Below, one piece after another: positions 54,811 through 64,000 of a stretch of 64,000 nucleotides of DNA; position 1 is the first letter of the stretch; each line of letters starts with the position of its first letter. Both the position numbers and the translations under genes were made by a program. The notes under the pieces are model-generated. The model was given only the letters and a program-made list of their open reading frames with translations, had not been told where the DNA came from and ran no database searches. The stretch is from positions 896,513 to 960,512 of the forward strand of contig CAUYUJ010020170.1 in NCBI GenBank assembly GCA_963575745.1, read 5' to 3'. The DNA is from Prorocentrum cordatum (Eukaryota > Sar > Dinophyceae > Prorocentrales > Prorocentraceae).

Positions 54811-54965
54811 GTGGTTGGTTGGTTGGTTGGTTGGTTGGTTGGTTGGTTGGTTGGTTGGTTGGTTGGTTGGTTGGTTGGTTGGTTGGTTGGTTGGTTGGTT
54901 GTTGTCTGGTTGGTTGGTTGGTTGGTTGGTTGGTCGTCGTTGGTGGTTGTTGGTTGGTTGGTTGG
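54811..54965 (+). repeat. TTGG array, right
   Basis: Nearly pure TTGG at 54811-54900, then interrupted TTGG to 54965. The minus strand reads (NQPT) repeats and the plus strand (GWLV), both stop-free. Confidence 0.95.
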
Positions 54966-55087
54966 TTGTTGGCTGGTTGAAATTGGCGCTGTGCTGGCTG
55001 GATTTTCTGATAGCATGTGCATTAAATATGTATAATTGTATATATGTATGTGCATATGTATATACAGCTCTTACATATGAAGGACAA

Positions 55088-55160
55088 TCCTCCGGCCTAT
55101 TGATAAAGGATCAAAACCTTCCGGACTAATGATGCGCGCAAGATAAACTGCCGGCCTATC
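55088..55160 (+). repeat. CCGG motif direct repeats, right
   Basis: Three copies: TCCTCCGGCCTATTGAT (55088), CCTTCCGGACTAATGATG (55117) and ACTGCCGGCCTATCG (55147). They have the same orientation as the two copies at 35549-35598. Confidence 0.75.
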
Positions 55161-55185
55161 GTTAGCAAGTCAGCGACCTCTGGGT
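55161..55185 (-). repeat. 25 bp inverted repeat, right copy
   Basis: GTTAGCAAGTC, one base, then GCGACCTCTGGGT; reverse complement of 35520-35544 with one mismatch. It lies directly 5' of the tyrosine recombinase frame. Confidence 0.8.
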
Positions 55186-55196
55186 TCCTGTTGCGT

Positions 55197-55670
55197 ATGC
55201 CTTCGGAGCTGTTTCGCCAGTATCGGCGGGGTTTGCTACAAGTTGCAGGCAATCGTTTCCTTTACGGTCCCATTCGGCGCAAGCAGCACCAGGACTTTTG
55301 CACCGCGTTTGCCTTTTGCCTCTGCAACACGGATGAGGCCCTCTGTCTGCGCACGTGGCTGCCTTTGCTGGACGAGCAGACCCGGGCGAGCGCTAATCCG
55401 CCGCTGGGCGGTTTCACGCCGGCGTCGTGGACTCGAGAGTTTCGCGAACCCCTGGCCGCCGTAGGGGTGCCGCGGCCAGAAGAGTGGCACGGCCATGACA
55501 TCCGGCGAGGCGCTGCCAGGGACGTGTTTGCAGCGTCTGGCGTTGAGGCCATGCTGTCCCGTGGTGGGTGGCGTTCCCGTGCCTCCGCCCGGCCTTACGT
55601 GTCGGACGACAAGGTGGCAGCTGGCCTGCTCGCGCAGGGCGTCATAGACGACAGTGGCCCGGAGAATTAG
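55197..55670 (+). CDS. Tyrosine recombinase, N-terminally truncated
   Basis: 157 codons from MPSELFRQY to a TAG at 55670. The C-terminal catalytic half is clear: EWHGHDIRRGAARD carries the HxxR box, ML-SRGGWRSRASARPYV carries the GGW and the nucleophilic Tyr, and a short tail follows. The first catalytic Arg and the N-terminal core-binding domain are missing or unrecognised. HDIRRG...GGWRS...Y is the form found in DIRS/Ngaro-type and Crypton-like recombinases of dinoflagellates. A 100 bp direct repeat follows (55720-56082). The frame is open back to the 25 bp inverted repeat, so an earlier part of the gene may have been replaced when that sequence arrived. Probably a dead fragment. Confidence 0.8.
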   Translation: MPSELFRQYRRGLLQVAGNRFLYGPIRRKQHQDFCTAFAFCLCNTDEALCLRTWLPLLDEQTRASANPPLGGFTPASWTREFREPLAAVGVPRPEEWHGHDIRRGAARDVFAASGVEAMLSRGGWRSRASARPYVSDDKVAAGLLAQGVIDDSGPEN

Positions 55671-55719
55671 ATTGTGCTTTGCGTGTCCTTGCCACCGCCA
55701 TTTTCTTTCGCATTGGCAT

Positions 55720-56082
55720 TGGGCGCCGGTGGCAGTCCGCGCGGCGAGGTGCCGCTGCACCTCGCCCTTGGCACTGTGGCTTGTGCAGTGCAAAAAGAAT
55801 GGGAGGGGAGCGGGCTAACGCTGATTCACGAAGGTGAAGCAAAGTTAGCACTGCTTGCCCCATGCGTGCGCTGTCTTCCAGCCCTCTGCCTCTTCCCCCC
55901 TTCCCTGTGCAGCTGCGGCAGTTTCGGATCAGGGGGGGCCGCTTGTCCCACCCTCCCACCCTTTTTTCTGCCTGCCCCCGCTGGGGCGCCGGTGGCAGTC
56001 CGCGCGGCGAGGTGCCGCTGCACCTCGCTCTTGGCACTGTGGCTTGTGCAATGCAAAAAGAATGGGAGGGGAGCGGGCTAAC
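55720..56082 (+). repeat. 100 bp direct repeat 3' of the recombinase
   Basis: Copies at 55720-55819 and 55983-56082, about 97 percent identical, from GGGCGCCGGTGGCAGTCCGC to GGGAGCGGGCTAAC or equivalent, 263 bp apart. Each contains the perfect palindrome GAGGTGCCGCTGCACCTC. Such repeats fit the split direct repeats of Ngaro/DIRS elements but no upstream copy was found. Confidence 0.85.
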
Positions 56083-58404
56083 ACATGAATGTCATTGCGT
56101 CGAGGGTGGTCAAGACACGGGATCATCAGCACACCGCCCGCTCACATGCAATGGGATGGTTCTTTTCTTCTGCGCTGACACATGCGGTGCATAAGAATCC
56201 CTTCCTCCTCGTCCTTGGATCGGCGCTGGCCCCCTCGCGGCGCCTCTGGCGCCGACCCTGACGCGCTCCGCGCGCTACGGAGGGGAGTCCGACAAGTCCG
56301 CGCGTACCTCCGAAAGTTCATGATCATGCCGATCCCGCTTCTTCCAGCACCAGCACTGGCTTTGGCGGTTGGGCCCGGCCTCCCCGCGGCCCTCTGGGGC
56401 CGCTCACCGGAGGCCATTGCTGCAGAGGGTCGCGGGGAAGTGAGGGGAGGCATGCCTCCTTAGAAAGCGGCGGCGCTTTTCAAAAGCCTTCCGACCTTCC
56501 GAGAAGCCCCTTTGTGGCTTCGGAAAAGGCTTAGAAAGCGTCTCGGATGGCCGGCGGCCATCTCAGACTTCTGGAAAGGCTCGCCCCCTTTTGCCGTCCC
56601 CCTGGGCGCGCTGTCAACTCTTGCGTGAAGCGGATCACTCAGACATCTTCCGATATGTTGTTTATTGTCAAAGCGCGGCCCCAGGGCTCCCGACCCCTTT
56701 CCTGGGGGTGGTTTTCCTGGCTAGTTTTCGATGGCCCCGTGGTGGCCGGAAAAAGGACCCCGCAGGCCAACATCTAAGAACAGTGCATGGGTATTGAAAA
56801 ATCATATGATCGGAGACTTGTGACCGGGGGGTCCCAAACCAGGTGCGGAGAGGGGGGGAAGGGAAGGGCGAGGAGGAGGAGGAGGAGGAGGGGGAGGAGA
56901 GAGGGGGGGTGGGAGGGGAAGAAGGGGGAGGAGGGGAGGGTACCGGGGGTGGGGGAGGGAGGAGGAGGAGGAGGAGGAGGAGGAGGAGGAGAAGGAGGAG
57001 GAGGAGGAGGAGGAGAAGGAGGAGGAGCAGGAGGAGGAGGAGGAGGAGGAGGAGAGCAGGAGGAGGAGGAGGAGGAGGAGGGAAAGAAGAGAGGAGGAGG
57101 AGGAGGAGGAGGAGGAGGAGGAGGAAGAAGGAGGAGGAGGAGGAGGAGGAGGGAGGAGGAGAGCAGGAGGAGGAGGAGGAGGAGGAGGAAAGAAGAGAGG
57201 AGGAGGAGGAGGAGGAGGAGGAGGAGGAGGAGGAGGAGAAGGAGAAGGAGGAGGAGGAGGAGAGGGAGAGGAGGAGGAGGAGGAGGAGGAAAGAAGAGAG
57301 GAGGAGGAGCGAGTAGCCGAGCGGGCCCCCGCGGGCGCCGCGGAGGCCTCTTCCTCTCCCTCGGCGGCTCGGGCGGCAGGGGCTGCGCGCCAGGCCCTCC
57401 GCACGCTGCCGCGGCGCTGCCGCTGCTGGCTCGCCGCCGCCGCCGTCGGTCGCCCGTCGGCCGTCGGCCGCCGATCGATCGGTCGATCGACCCATCGGGG
57501 ACAGAGAGGGTCCGTCGATCCTCGTTCGACGCTCGACCCTCGACCGATCCTCGCTGAGCCCTCGACCGGCCGACGATCGACTGCCGAGGGTGCCTTGCTT
57601 GAGGAAAGGACGCAAGCATGCGCAGCGTATGAACATGCAAGCTGGGCCTCCTGCCCTCCCTAGGCCTCAAGGCCATTCGGAGAACTAGGCTTGCTGAGCC
57701 GCCCTTGGCACAGCTGCGCAGAGGCCTGTGATATGAGCCCACGGTCCTAAGCATATGCGCAGTTACGCCGCAGGCCTGTGCACACTGTTGACGAGGACTG
57801 GCAGCTGTTGCATTGCCGCCTCTCCGAGTGTCGTAGCTTGGATATTAGCTTCGATCTCGATCAAGTGGTCTGCGGTCCATCTCGCCCAGGGCGCTGCAAC
57901 GTGCACCCTTAAGTCAATGATTTACTGGTCACATGCTAATGCTGCGTGTGCGGTGGCTTGTTCTCATTACGTGTTCGCACGTGCGCGGTCGCGCGTAATC
58001 AGCAAGTTATCCCCACAACACTGATCTTGGCAGGTGTGTCCAATTCATGACGATGACTGCGCGTGTCATGCTTTCGCGCTCGACGAGCTCTGCTAGGTTT
58101 CGTGTTATCGCCTGCCCTCACAGTCGCGCATGCAGCCTCAGAGTTGGAACCACCAGCTCCGCGCCAGCAGAAGAACGTGGACAGCCTCGCGTGGATAAAT
58201 AACACAGGAGAGTGAGCATGCACATACGCATCTGGGAAAGAAGAGAGGAGAGGGGGACAGAGAGAGAGGGGGGGGCAGAGACAGAGGCTGACACAGACCC
58301 TCTATCCCTGCATATACATGCAACTACGGGCCACTATATTTCTCTTTCTCTGTTTCGTTGTTCTCTCAGTCGCACACATTCTTTCGTTGTAACATTACAT
58401 GTAC
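56083..58404. repeat. Unrecognised DNA with a long GGA tract
   Basis: 56865-57312 is a GGA tract of about 450 bp with minor GGGA and GGAGCA interruptions. The remainder shows no supported gene. Around 56461-56600 there are CTTCCGA/TCGGAAAAGG inverted motifs of unknown meaning. Confidence 0.6.
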
Positions 58405-58609
58405 GTATGCATGTATCGCTCTCTCTCTCTCTCTCTCCCCATATGTCTCGCTCTCTCTCTCTCTCTCTTTCTATCCATATTCCTCTCGTTCGCTTTCTCT
58501 CTCTCTCTCTCGGTCGCTCTTTCTCCCTCTCTCGTTCTCGCGCGCTCTCTCTCTCTCTCTCTTCCTCTCTCCCGCCCTCCCTCCCGTTCGTTCAGTAGCT
58601 CTCTCACAC

Positions 58610-58646
<37 letters not shown>

Positions 58647-58700
58647 CGCTCTCTCTCTCGCTCTCTCTCCCTCTCTCTCTCTCTCTCCCTTTATGGTTAT
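58405..58700. repeat. TC repeats with a TA repeat insert
   Basis: CTCTCT runs at 58420-58440, 58450-58470, 58498-58515, 58545-58565 and 58650-58690, with alternating TATA at 58610-58640. Confidence 0.9.
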
Positions 58701-58839
58701 TGTGTTTATTTATGTATTTCCTTCTTTCGTTATCTCTTTCTCCCTCTCTGCTACCGTGCAAGTTCAAAATTCAGTGTGGCGACGCTTCTAGTACGGAAGG
58801 CCGTAACATGTGCCGCCTCTCGGTTCGATTATTTGAGGG

Positions 58840-59640
58840 GCTACCGTGTGGGGTTGTCGTGGCCGTCTTGGAATTGCTTGTGCCCCTCAGGACCCTCCTC
58901 GGGCCTTCTTGGGCCGTTTTGGTGCTCCCGGGGGGCTGCTATGGGGCCCCTCTTGGGCCGTCTTCAAGCCCTCTTGGGGCTGCCCTGGGCAGTCCAGAGG
59001 GCTTCTGGAGGCCCTCATTGGGCTCTTTTGGGTTCTCTTTGCCTCTTTCGACGCCCTCTTGGAACCTTCTTGAGCCGAGAGGCACCGCGGTTGACTCCCT
59101 CATGTTCTTGTACGAGCGTGGCAGTCCCTGGGGGCCTCCTGGACTCTGCTTCGATGCATTGGAGGCCTCTCGAGGCCCCTGTGGTGAGTTTGGGGTCTTC
59201 TCAGGAGCTGCTGGGTGCCTCGTGGGGCAACGTTGGACCATCTCGGTGGCCGTGGTGGCCCTTCTGGGCCGTCGCACGAGCTTTGGAGGGCCCCAGAGCG
59301 GCGTTTGGTCGCCCGTGGAGCCTCGGGAGGGGGGCGGGGTGCCTGCGCCTGGGCGTGAGGAGGGAGGCGGGCCTGAGAGGAGACGTGCACAAGCCCTGCC
59401 AGACAGCACTCTGCACTCTGCCCCGCCCCAGCGTGCCGGGGAGCACGGTTGCGGACTGCCTCTTCCCCAATGGCTCTGTCGGGTGTTTCGGCCTGCGAGG
59501 TGCTCCGTACCGTGGGACTGCCTCGCCGTTGATCGGCCAGTCGCGTTGGCGTCTCGGGGGCGCGCAGGCGAATAGTCGAAGGGGAACGCCGTCCCTGTCA
59601 ACTCAAAGATGCGACCAGGACGCTGAAATAAGGATCATGT
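58840..59640. repeat. Degenerate G+C repeat region
   Basis: Loosely periodic elements such as GGGGCCCTCTTGGGGC, CCTCTTGGG and GGGCCGT recur through the block, which is why both strands stay open. No family or start is recognised. Decayed minisatellite is the simplest call. Confidence 0.5.
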
Positions 59641-61760
59641 AAGGGCCCAGGAGGGGATCTGGTTCTCGGGCCGTTCCTTCGATCTAGGTCGAGGAACTTA
59701 CTCGAGGCCGTGGCAATCCATAGCCAGAAAAGCCCTAGTCGTTCCTTACTCAGCGTTCCTCATGGTATCACGATGGCTGTACGTGTCGACATGAACCTCT
59801 TTGGGTCCATCTCTGGGTGAAGCAGTGACAACCACTTCTCCTACTAAACTGGTTCGCATGTCGTTTCAGACTTATGAGCGGGGGGGGGTCTTGCAAGTTG
59901 TGCGAGGTGCCAGCGGTCGAGCCTGCGGGGAGGCCTCGGAAGTGAGGATCACCTGCCCCGATGATGTGGAACACTCTGGTCTCATGTTGGGCTGGGTAGG
60001 AGATGCGACCTTGCTTGCACCCTTGGCGCCGCCGCAGCAGCTTTGGACACCGCCTTGACCTGGGACATCTTCAGGGCCTGCCAGGGTGGCGGCGTGGTCA
60101 TCACCGATGGCCAGGCCAAGATTGCGAGTAGCCATGATGCGCACAGAAGGGCTAGGAGCGCGCGGAGATAGAAGAGAACTGAGAGGAAGGATGCGGGGGT
60201 CTTGGACATGGAGCCTGACGGACAGCAGACCTAGAAGTGACAGCTTGCGATCAGACAAAATTTTGAACAGTACCCGTGTGAGCATGAATAAGCACAGGTT
60301 AGGCCAGCGTTGGATATTACTTTGGGAACGAATTTATACATATACGCTTCGACAGCTGTGTGTGCAATCACTGAATTCCAGTGTGTCCACAACGATTTGC
60401 AAACTCCTTGCAACATATTGTGCCCTTGAGTGTTTTATGACAACATGTGGGACATCCCGGTGCTGTTCACCCTGACGTCGCAATCTGCGTGATTGGTGCG
60501 TCCGATGTTCCGAAGATTGACGATGACACGAGCGAAGCTGCCAGACAAACCGCGAAAAACGGGACGGCTTCACCAATCATCGTCACTCCCTCGGAGAGGT
60601 GCGCATGCTAAGATACGACGGCCACGACGACGGCAGCGGCGACGACGCGGACCACGATGATTGAATGGGTGGTCGCGGAAGGATGGGGAAGTATGCAGAC
60701 CCCTAACGTCATGATCCCGCCCTCCGCTGCAGAGTCCCTGGCCGTGAGAGCCTGCGTGGGGCACGGGGACGGGATCGGCGCGACCTGATAATATTCGCTA
60801 GCTCCTGCCGCCACCGTGCCTGGCCTTCGGCGTGGGATGATTTCGTTATTCATGCGCGAGGCATCCAAGGGGCTTGACGACGAGCGAGCGTCAGCCAGCG
60901 GATGCGTCGGCACTGAGCTAGAGAATGCGCAGGAGGAGTGCGAAGGCGATGCTTGCCTCGGCGAGCATGAGCCAGGTTCGACATGAAGAGGGCTCCTCGA
61001 GACTCTGACTTCCCTCGCGAAGCTTACATCGTCGGGGAGTGGACGGCGCTACTGACTTCCCCTCGTGTGGCTCTTGGCCTTCCCATGGAACCTGGCTCTC
61101 CCTCGGGTAAGTTATCTGTGCCGAGCTATTTTGTCGGACGGCTCGGCAGCGCAGCGCGTCGTGAGCAAGTCGGTAGCACGCCTCCGAGTTCGAGGTGCCT
61201 CGGCCTTGGCGCAGCCGACGCGCGGTTGATCCCCCTCCTCCGACGTTGCAGCTTGTTCGTGACGTCAGCCCCCGGGGGCTGCGTGGCCACCCCACTGGGG
61301 CCAGATTTTCATCCTGAGTCGTTGGAGGCGCCCGCCAGAGGCCGAAAACGGCACCACCAAAACGGCCGTCGCGATTGTTTTGCGCGGTCCAGCTCCGAGG
61401 GACAGGCTTTGGGATAGGGGCCCACCTGGGTTTCGAAAGGGGCTCGGCTTGCCGCAGGTCCCTCCGCGGGCCTCACCCTCGCGCCCCTCGTGCGCTCGGG
61501 GGCGCCGTGGGGGCCCCCGCTCCCTGCCCAGGGCCCTCCGACGGTGCAACGCTCGTGCCGCACCCCGGACGCTGCGCTCTCTGCAGGGGCGGCCTGCTCC
61601 TGGGCGTCGTCGGGAGAAGCGGGGGAGGTCGGGGCTGCGGGGGTCTCTCAGCGGCGGCCCTCTTGGTGGTGGGAGCCAGTTGGTGCCGCGATCCACGGTG
61701 ACGCCGTCCCGGACCATGTTCCAGTGGGCTGCCATCTGCTGTCCCCTGGATCACCAGCCT
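59641..61760. other. Unrecognised sequence
   Basis: No gene supported. A minus-strand stretch near 60918-60990 reads WLMLAEASIAFALLLRIL and could be a membrane helix of an exon, but no flanking frame or splice sites support it. Confidence 0.35.
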
Positions 61761-61898
61761 CGAACCTATCCCTATCCCTAAGGTTGACACGCCGAAAGGC
61801 GATGGCAATCTTAGGGATGCGCCCTCAAAGACCGAGGGGATCCCTAAGATTGGCATCGTGATGGGGCGATGCCCAGCACAGGGATAGGGATATGTTCC
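61761..61898. mobile_element. Nested double inverted repeat (MITE-like)
   Basis: Outer arms CGAACCTATCCCTATCCC (61761-61778) and its complement at 61881-61898 match at 16 of 18 positions. Inner arms GATGGCAATCTTAGGGAT (61801-61818) and 61840-61857 match at 17 of 18, with a 21 base loop. The 138 bp unit would fold into a two-stem structure. It has no coding capacity. It could be a tiny non-autonomous transposon or a structured RNA. Confidence 0.7.
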
Positions 61899-62059
61899 AG
61901 GCTGTCCCCCTGGACACCTGACGAGGGGACTTGTTCCATCCGCGGCCCCGGAAGTCCCGACCGCTTCCCCCTGGGGGCAGCTCTGCGCCTCAGATCATCT
62001 TGTTGGTGGCCCTGGGACCCGGTGACGTCCCCAGAAGCCGGGGTTGACAAACGCCGGAG

Positions 62060-62275
62060 GAAGAGGAGGAGGAGGAGGAGGAGGAGGAGGAGGAGGAGGA
62101 GGAGGAGGGGAGAGGGGGAGGAGGGGGAGGAGGAGGAGGAGGAGGAGGAGGGGGAGGAGGGAGGAGGAGGAGGAGGAGGAGGAGGAGGAGGAGGAGGAGG
62201 AGGAGGAGGAGGAGGAGGGGGAGGAAGACGAGCAAGGGGAGGAAGAGGAGCAAGGGGAGAAAGAGGAGGACGGGG
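62060..62275. repeat. GGA microsatellite
   Basis: Nearly pure GGA tract with GGGGGA and AAGAGGA interruptions at its right end. Confidence 0.95.
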
Positions 62276-62391
62276 TTGAAACAATCATATCGTCGAGGAT
62301 CCGGGGCCGACGACTGGGTCATCCGAGTGTCTGGCGGCCACCTGCTGTCCTTGCCGGTGTCTGCCGCCAGACGAGGTCGATGATGCTCAGG

Positions 62392-62457
<66 letters not shown>

Positions 62458-62655
62458 GCGTGTGCGTGTGCGTGTGTGTGCTTGTGCGTGTGTGTGCTTG
62501 TTCGTGTGCGTGTGCGTGTGCGTGTGCGTGTGCGTGTGTGCGTGTGCGTGTGCGCGTGCGCGTGCGTGCGTGCGTGCGTGTGCGTGTGCGTGTGCGTGTG
62601 CGTGTGCGTGTGCGTGTGCGTGTGCGTGTGCGTGTGTGTGTGTGTGTGTGTTTTG
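62392..62655. repeat. TG/CGTG dinucleotide microsatellite
   Basis: Pure TG at 62394-62452 grades into TGCG units (62452-62632) and back to TG. It is alternating purine-pyrimidine throughout, so it is prone to Z-DNA. Confidence 0.95.
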
Positions 62656-63150
62656 CCTAGCCCAGCTCTGACGATAGCACGCGGCCTGTGTTGGCTCTCA
62701 CTACACCACCTGCGCCGCACTGCAGGGCTTCCGTGGACGAGCACGCGCTGGCGCCAGGAGACGCTCTGAGGATCATCGACGTTCCCTCAGAGTCACGTCC
62801 TCTGAGTCAGCGATCTAGGACACCCCCGAGAGTGCGAGGGCGCGCCCTCCGTGCGAGGGCGGCGTGCCCGCCAACCCTGGGCGAGACGGCACCGGGCTCG
62901 TGGCCTGCAGGGCTCACTGGCGACCGTTCCCTCTCATGGGCCTGCAACCCTCCAGGGACCGGCGCTGTCCGCTGAGAGGTGTCTTCGGCCCCTCCGGGGG
63001 CCCTGCCCCTCGGCGGCCCACTCGAGGGTCCCTGCTCTCGCCGACGCTTCCCGCCGATCGCCTCGCGCCCGTCCCCAGCGAGGCCGCTCTCGCCGCGCTT
63101 CCGTCCCAGATCTCCGACGACTTGATCTGTTCAATCCGTCATAGGAAAGG
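62656..63150. other. Unrecognised sequence
   Basis: No gene or repeat that I can support. Confidence 0.4.
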
Positions 63151-63308
63151 CACGGACCACCGCCACCGAGAACTCATCGGCGGGGGACCGAGCCCTGGGT
63201 GGTGGCACGCCTGAGCGTCGCCTTGTCCGGGGATGACGCTCGGGCGGGGCGTACCACCGCCCAGGGTTCGGCTCCCCACCGAGGGGTTCTCGGTGGCGGT
63301 GGTCGACG
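63151..63308. repeat. ~72 bp inverted repeat with 8 bp loop
   Basis: 63151-63222 and 63231-63308 are complementary at roughly 80 percent (GACCACCGCCACCGAGAAC, CCCTGGG(T/C)GGTGG, GAGCGTC). A short loop lies between. Both strands therefore encode DHRHRE-type peptides. Confidence 0.8.
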
Positions 63309-63329
63309 CTTCTCCTCGGAATCTGGGCG

Positions 63330-63540
63330 TGTTTCCTCCTCCTCCTCCTCCTTATCCTCCTCCGCCTCCTCCTCCTCCTCCTCCTCCTCCGCCTCCTCCG
63401 CCTTCTCCTCCTCCGCCTCCTCCGCCTCCTCCTCCTCCCTCTCCTCCTCCTCCTCCTCCTCCTCCTCCTCCTCCGCCTCCTCTTCCGCCTTCTCCTCCTC
63501 ATCCTCCTCCTCCTCCTTCTCCTCCTCCTCCTCCTCCTGG
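63330..63540. repeat. TCC microsatellite
   Basis: TCC with regular GCC interruptions (CCTCCGCC), about 210 bp. Confidence 0.95.
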
Positions 63541-64000
63541 GGCGATTAGAGCTGAATTCAGGGCGACAAATCACCCCCGGAGAAAGGGTCGGGAGCTGTC
63601 TCGGGCTGCGGATGGAACAACAGCATGCCGTCGGGCGCCAAGGGTTGCAACTCCGCGTGGAGACTCCAGAGACTCGGCTGAAGGCCAGTACGCCGGCAAC
63701 GATGATTCGCGAGCGCACTCAAGAGGGGCACGTGTTGGAGCCTCGCTTCCTCCTGCCAGGTGCTGCCCGAGCCTCGCCCGCCGCGCGCGGCCGCTTCCCC
63801 GCCGCGCCCGCTGGCGGTCGAGCGGTGCCGCGGCCGTGATGGCGGGGGAGGCCTTCGGCTTCCTCTCCGTTTGCTTCGCGTGCCTGCTATACTGGCCACC
63901 CATCAAACCACCCCAACCCGACCCGAAGGCTCAGATTTACCCTCGGTTTCTAGTGGGGGGGGATCGGGAAACATCGAACAAACACATGTGGAATCCTTGC
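63541..64000. other. Unrecognised sequence to window end
   Basis: No gene supported; overlapping open frames on both strands have no recognised motif. Confidence 0.4.

Noticed and set aside
54811-54965. TTGG array as a telomere or interstitial telomeric repeat
   Set aside because: The dinoflagellate telomere repeat is TTTAGGG. TTGG is a simple tetranucleotide repeat and a degenerate copy lies at 35735-35965.
54669-55055. Asn-Gln-Pro-Thr repeat protein on the minus strand
   Set aside because: It is the translation of the TTGG array, which is stop-free in this frame; no flanking coding sequence.
58358-59575. 405-codon plus-strand frame with Ser/Leu runs
   Set aside because: The first part is a TC microsatellite and the rest a degenerate G+C repeat with no family resemblance.
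62319-62769. Cys-Val and Thr-His repeat proteins
   Set aside because: Pure artefacts of the TG/CGTG microsatellite.

Overview
This 64 kb window looks like dinoflagellate nuclear DNA. The sequence is G+C-rich and full of long purine/pyrimidine triplet microsatellites. Intact coding runs are few and far apart. Two sites carry relics of the dinoflagellate trans-spliced leader (17796-17809 and 36641-36674, both minus strand). The recognisable proteins are families I know only as expanded, mostly uncharacterised dinoflagellate proteins, plus dinoflagellate-type LINE and tyrosine-recombinase retroelements. I cannot assign a genus. I recognise no rRNA, tRNA or ordinary single-copy housekeeping gene.

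Layout. Bases 1-11590 are repeat-rich with no intact gene: two copies of a ~190 bp dispersed repeat (421-604, 3856-4051), a foldback element (5675-5891), a six-unit ~82 bp tandem array (7837-8320) and two decayed reverse-transcriptase C-terminal fragments. Bases 11597-29333 are the main discovery. A 17.7 kb segment is bounded by a perfect 40 bp terminal inverted repeat, each copy followed inward by an A+T-rich array of TCGA-centred palindromes. It carries about nine genes, all on the minus strand: a DDE-transposase-like protein (632 aa), a coiled-coil protein, a Cys-rich protein, a Lys/Ala-repeat protein, three further dinoflagellate-type proteins, a RapZ-C-like protein with a CX5RS motif, and a large protein split by three one-base homopolymer indels and one intron. 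I read it as a giant multi-gene DNA transposon.

Bases 31382-35500 hold a LINE on the minus strand (AP endonuclease, then reverse transcriptase with YADD and a C-terminal zinc knuckle), broken by a one-base frame change between endonuclease and RT. Bases 35520-55185 are a possible second giant element. A 25 bp inverted pair (24/25 identical) bounds an interval with a second transposase-like gene (41050-43796, intron-containing) and two multi-exon minus-strand genes (46681-49449, 50720-53336) whose introns are largely GGA/TCC or poly-C repeats. Its ends also share CCGG motif repeats, A+T-rich segments and TTGG arrays, arranged in mirror order but on the same strand. A truncated tyrosine recombinase lies just outside the right end (55197-55670), with a 100 bp direct repeat 3' of it. 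Bases 56083-64000 are microsatellites, degenerate G+C repeats and two foldback structures, with no recognised gene.

How the parts may work together (inference). In each big cluster the transposase-like gene lies toward the left, and the other genes point the same way, as in dinoflagellate unidirectional arrays. Relict spliced leaders show that mRNA-derived copies have re-entered the genome here. The clusters look like transposons that carry a set of co-oriented accessory genes rather than host gene arrays, but no target-site duplication longer than 2 bp is visible at either.
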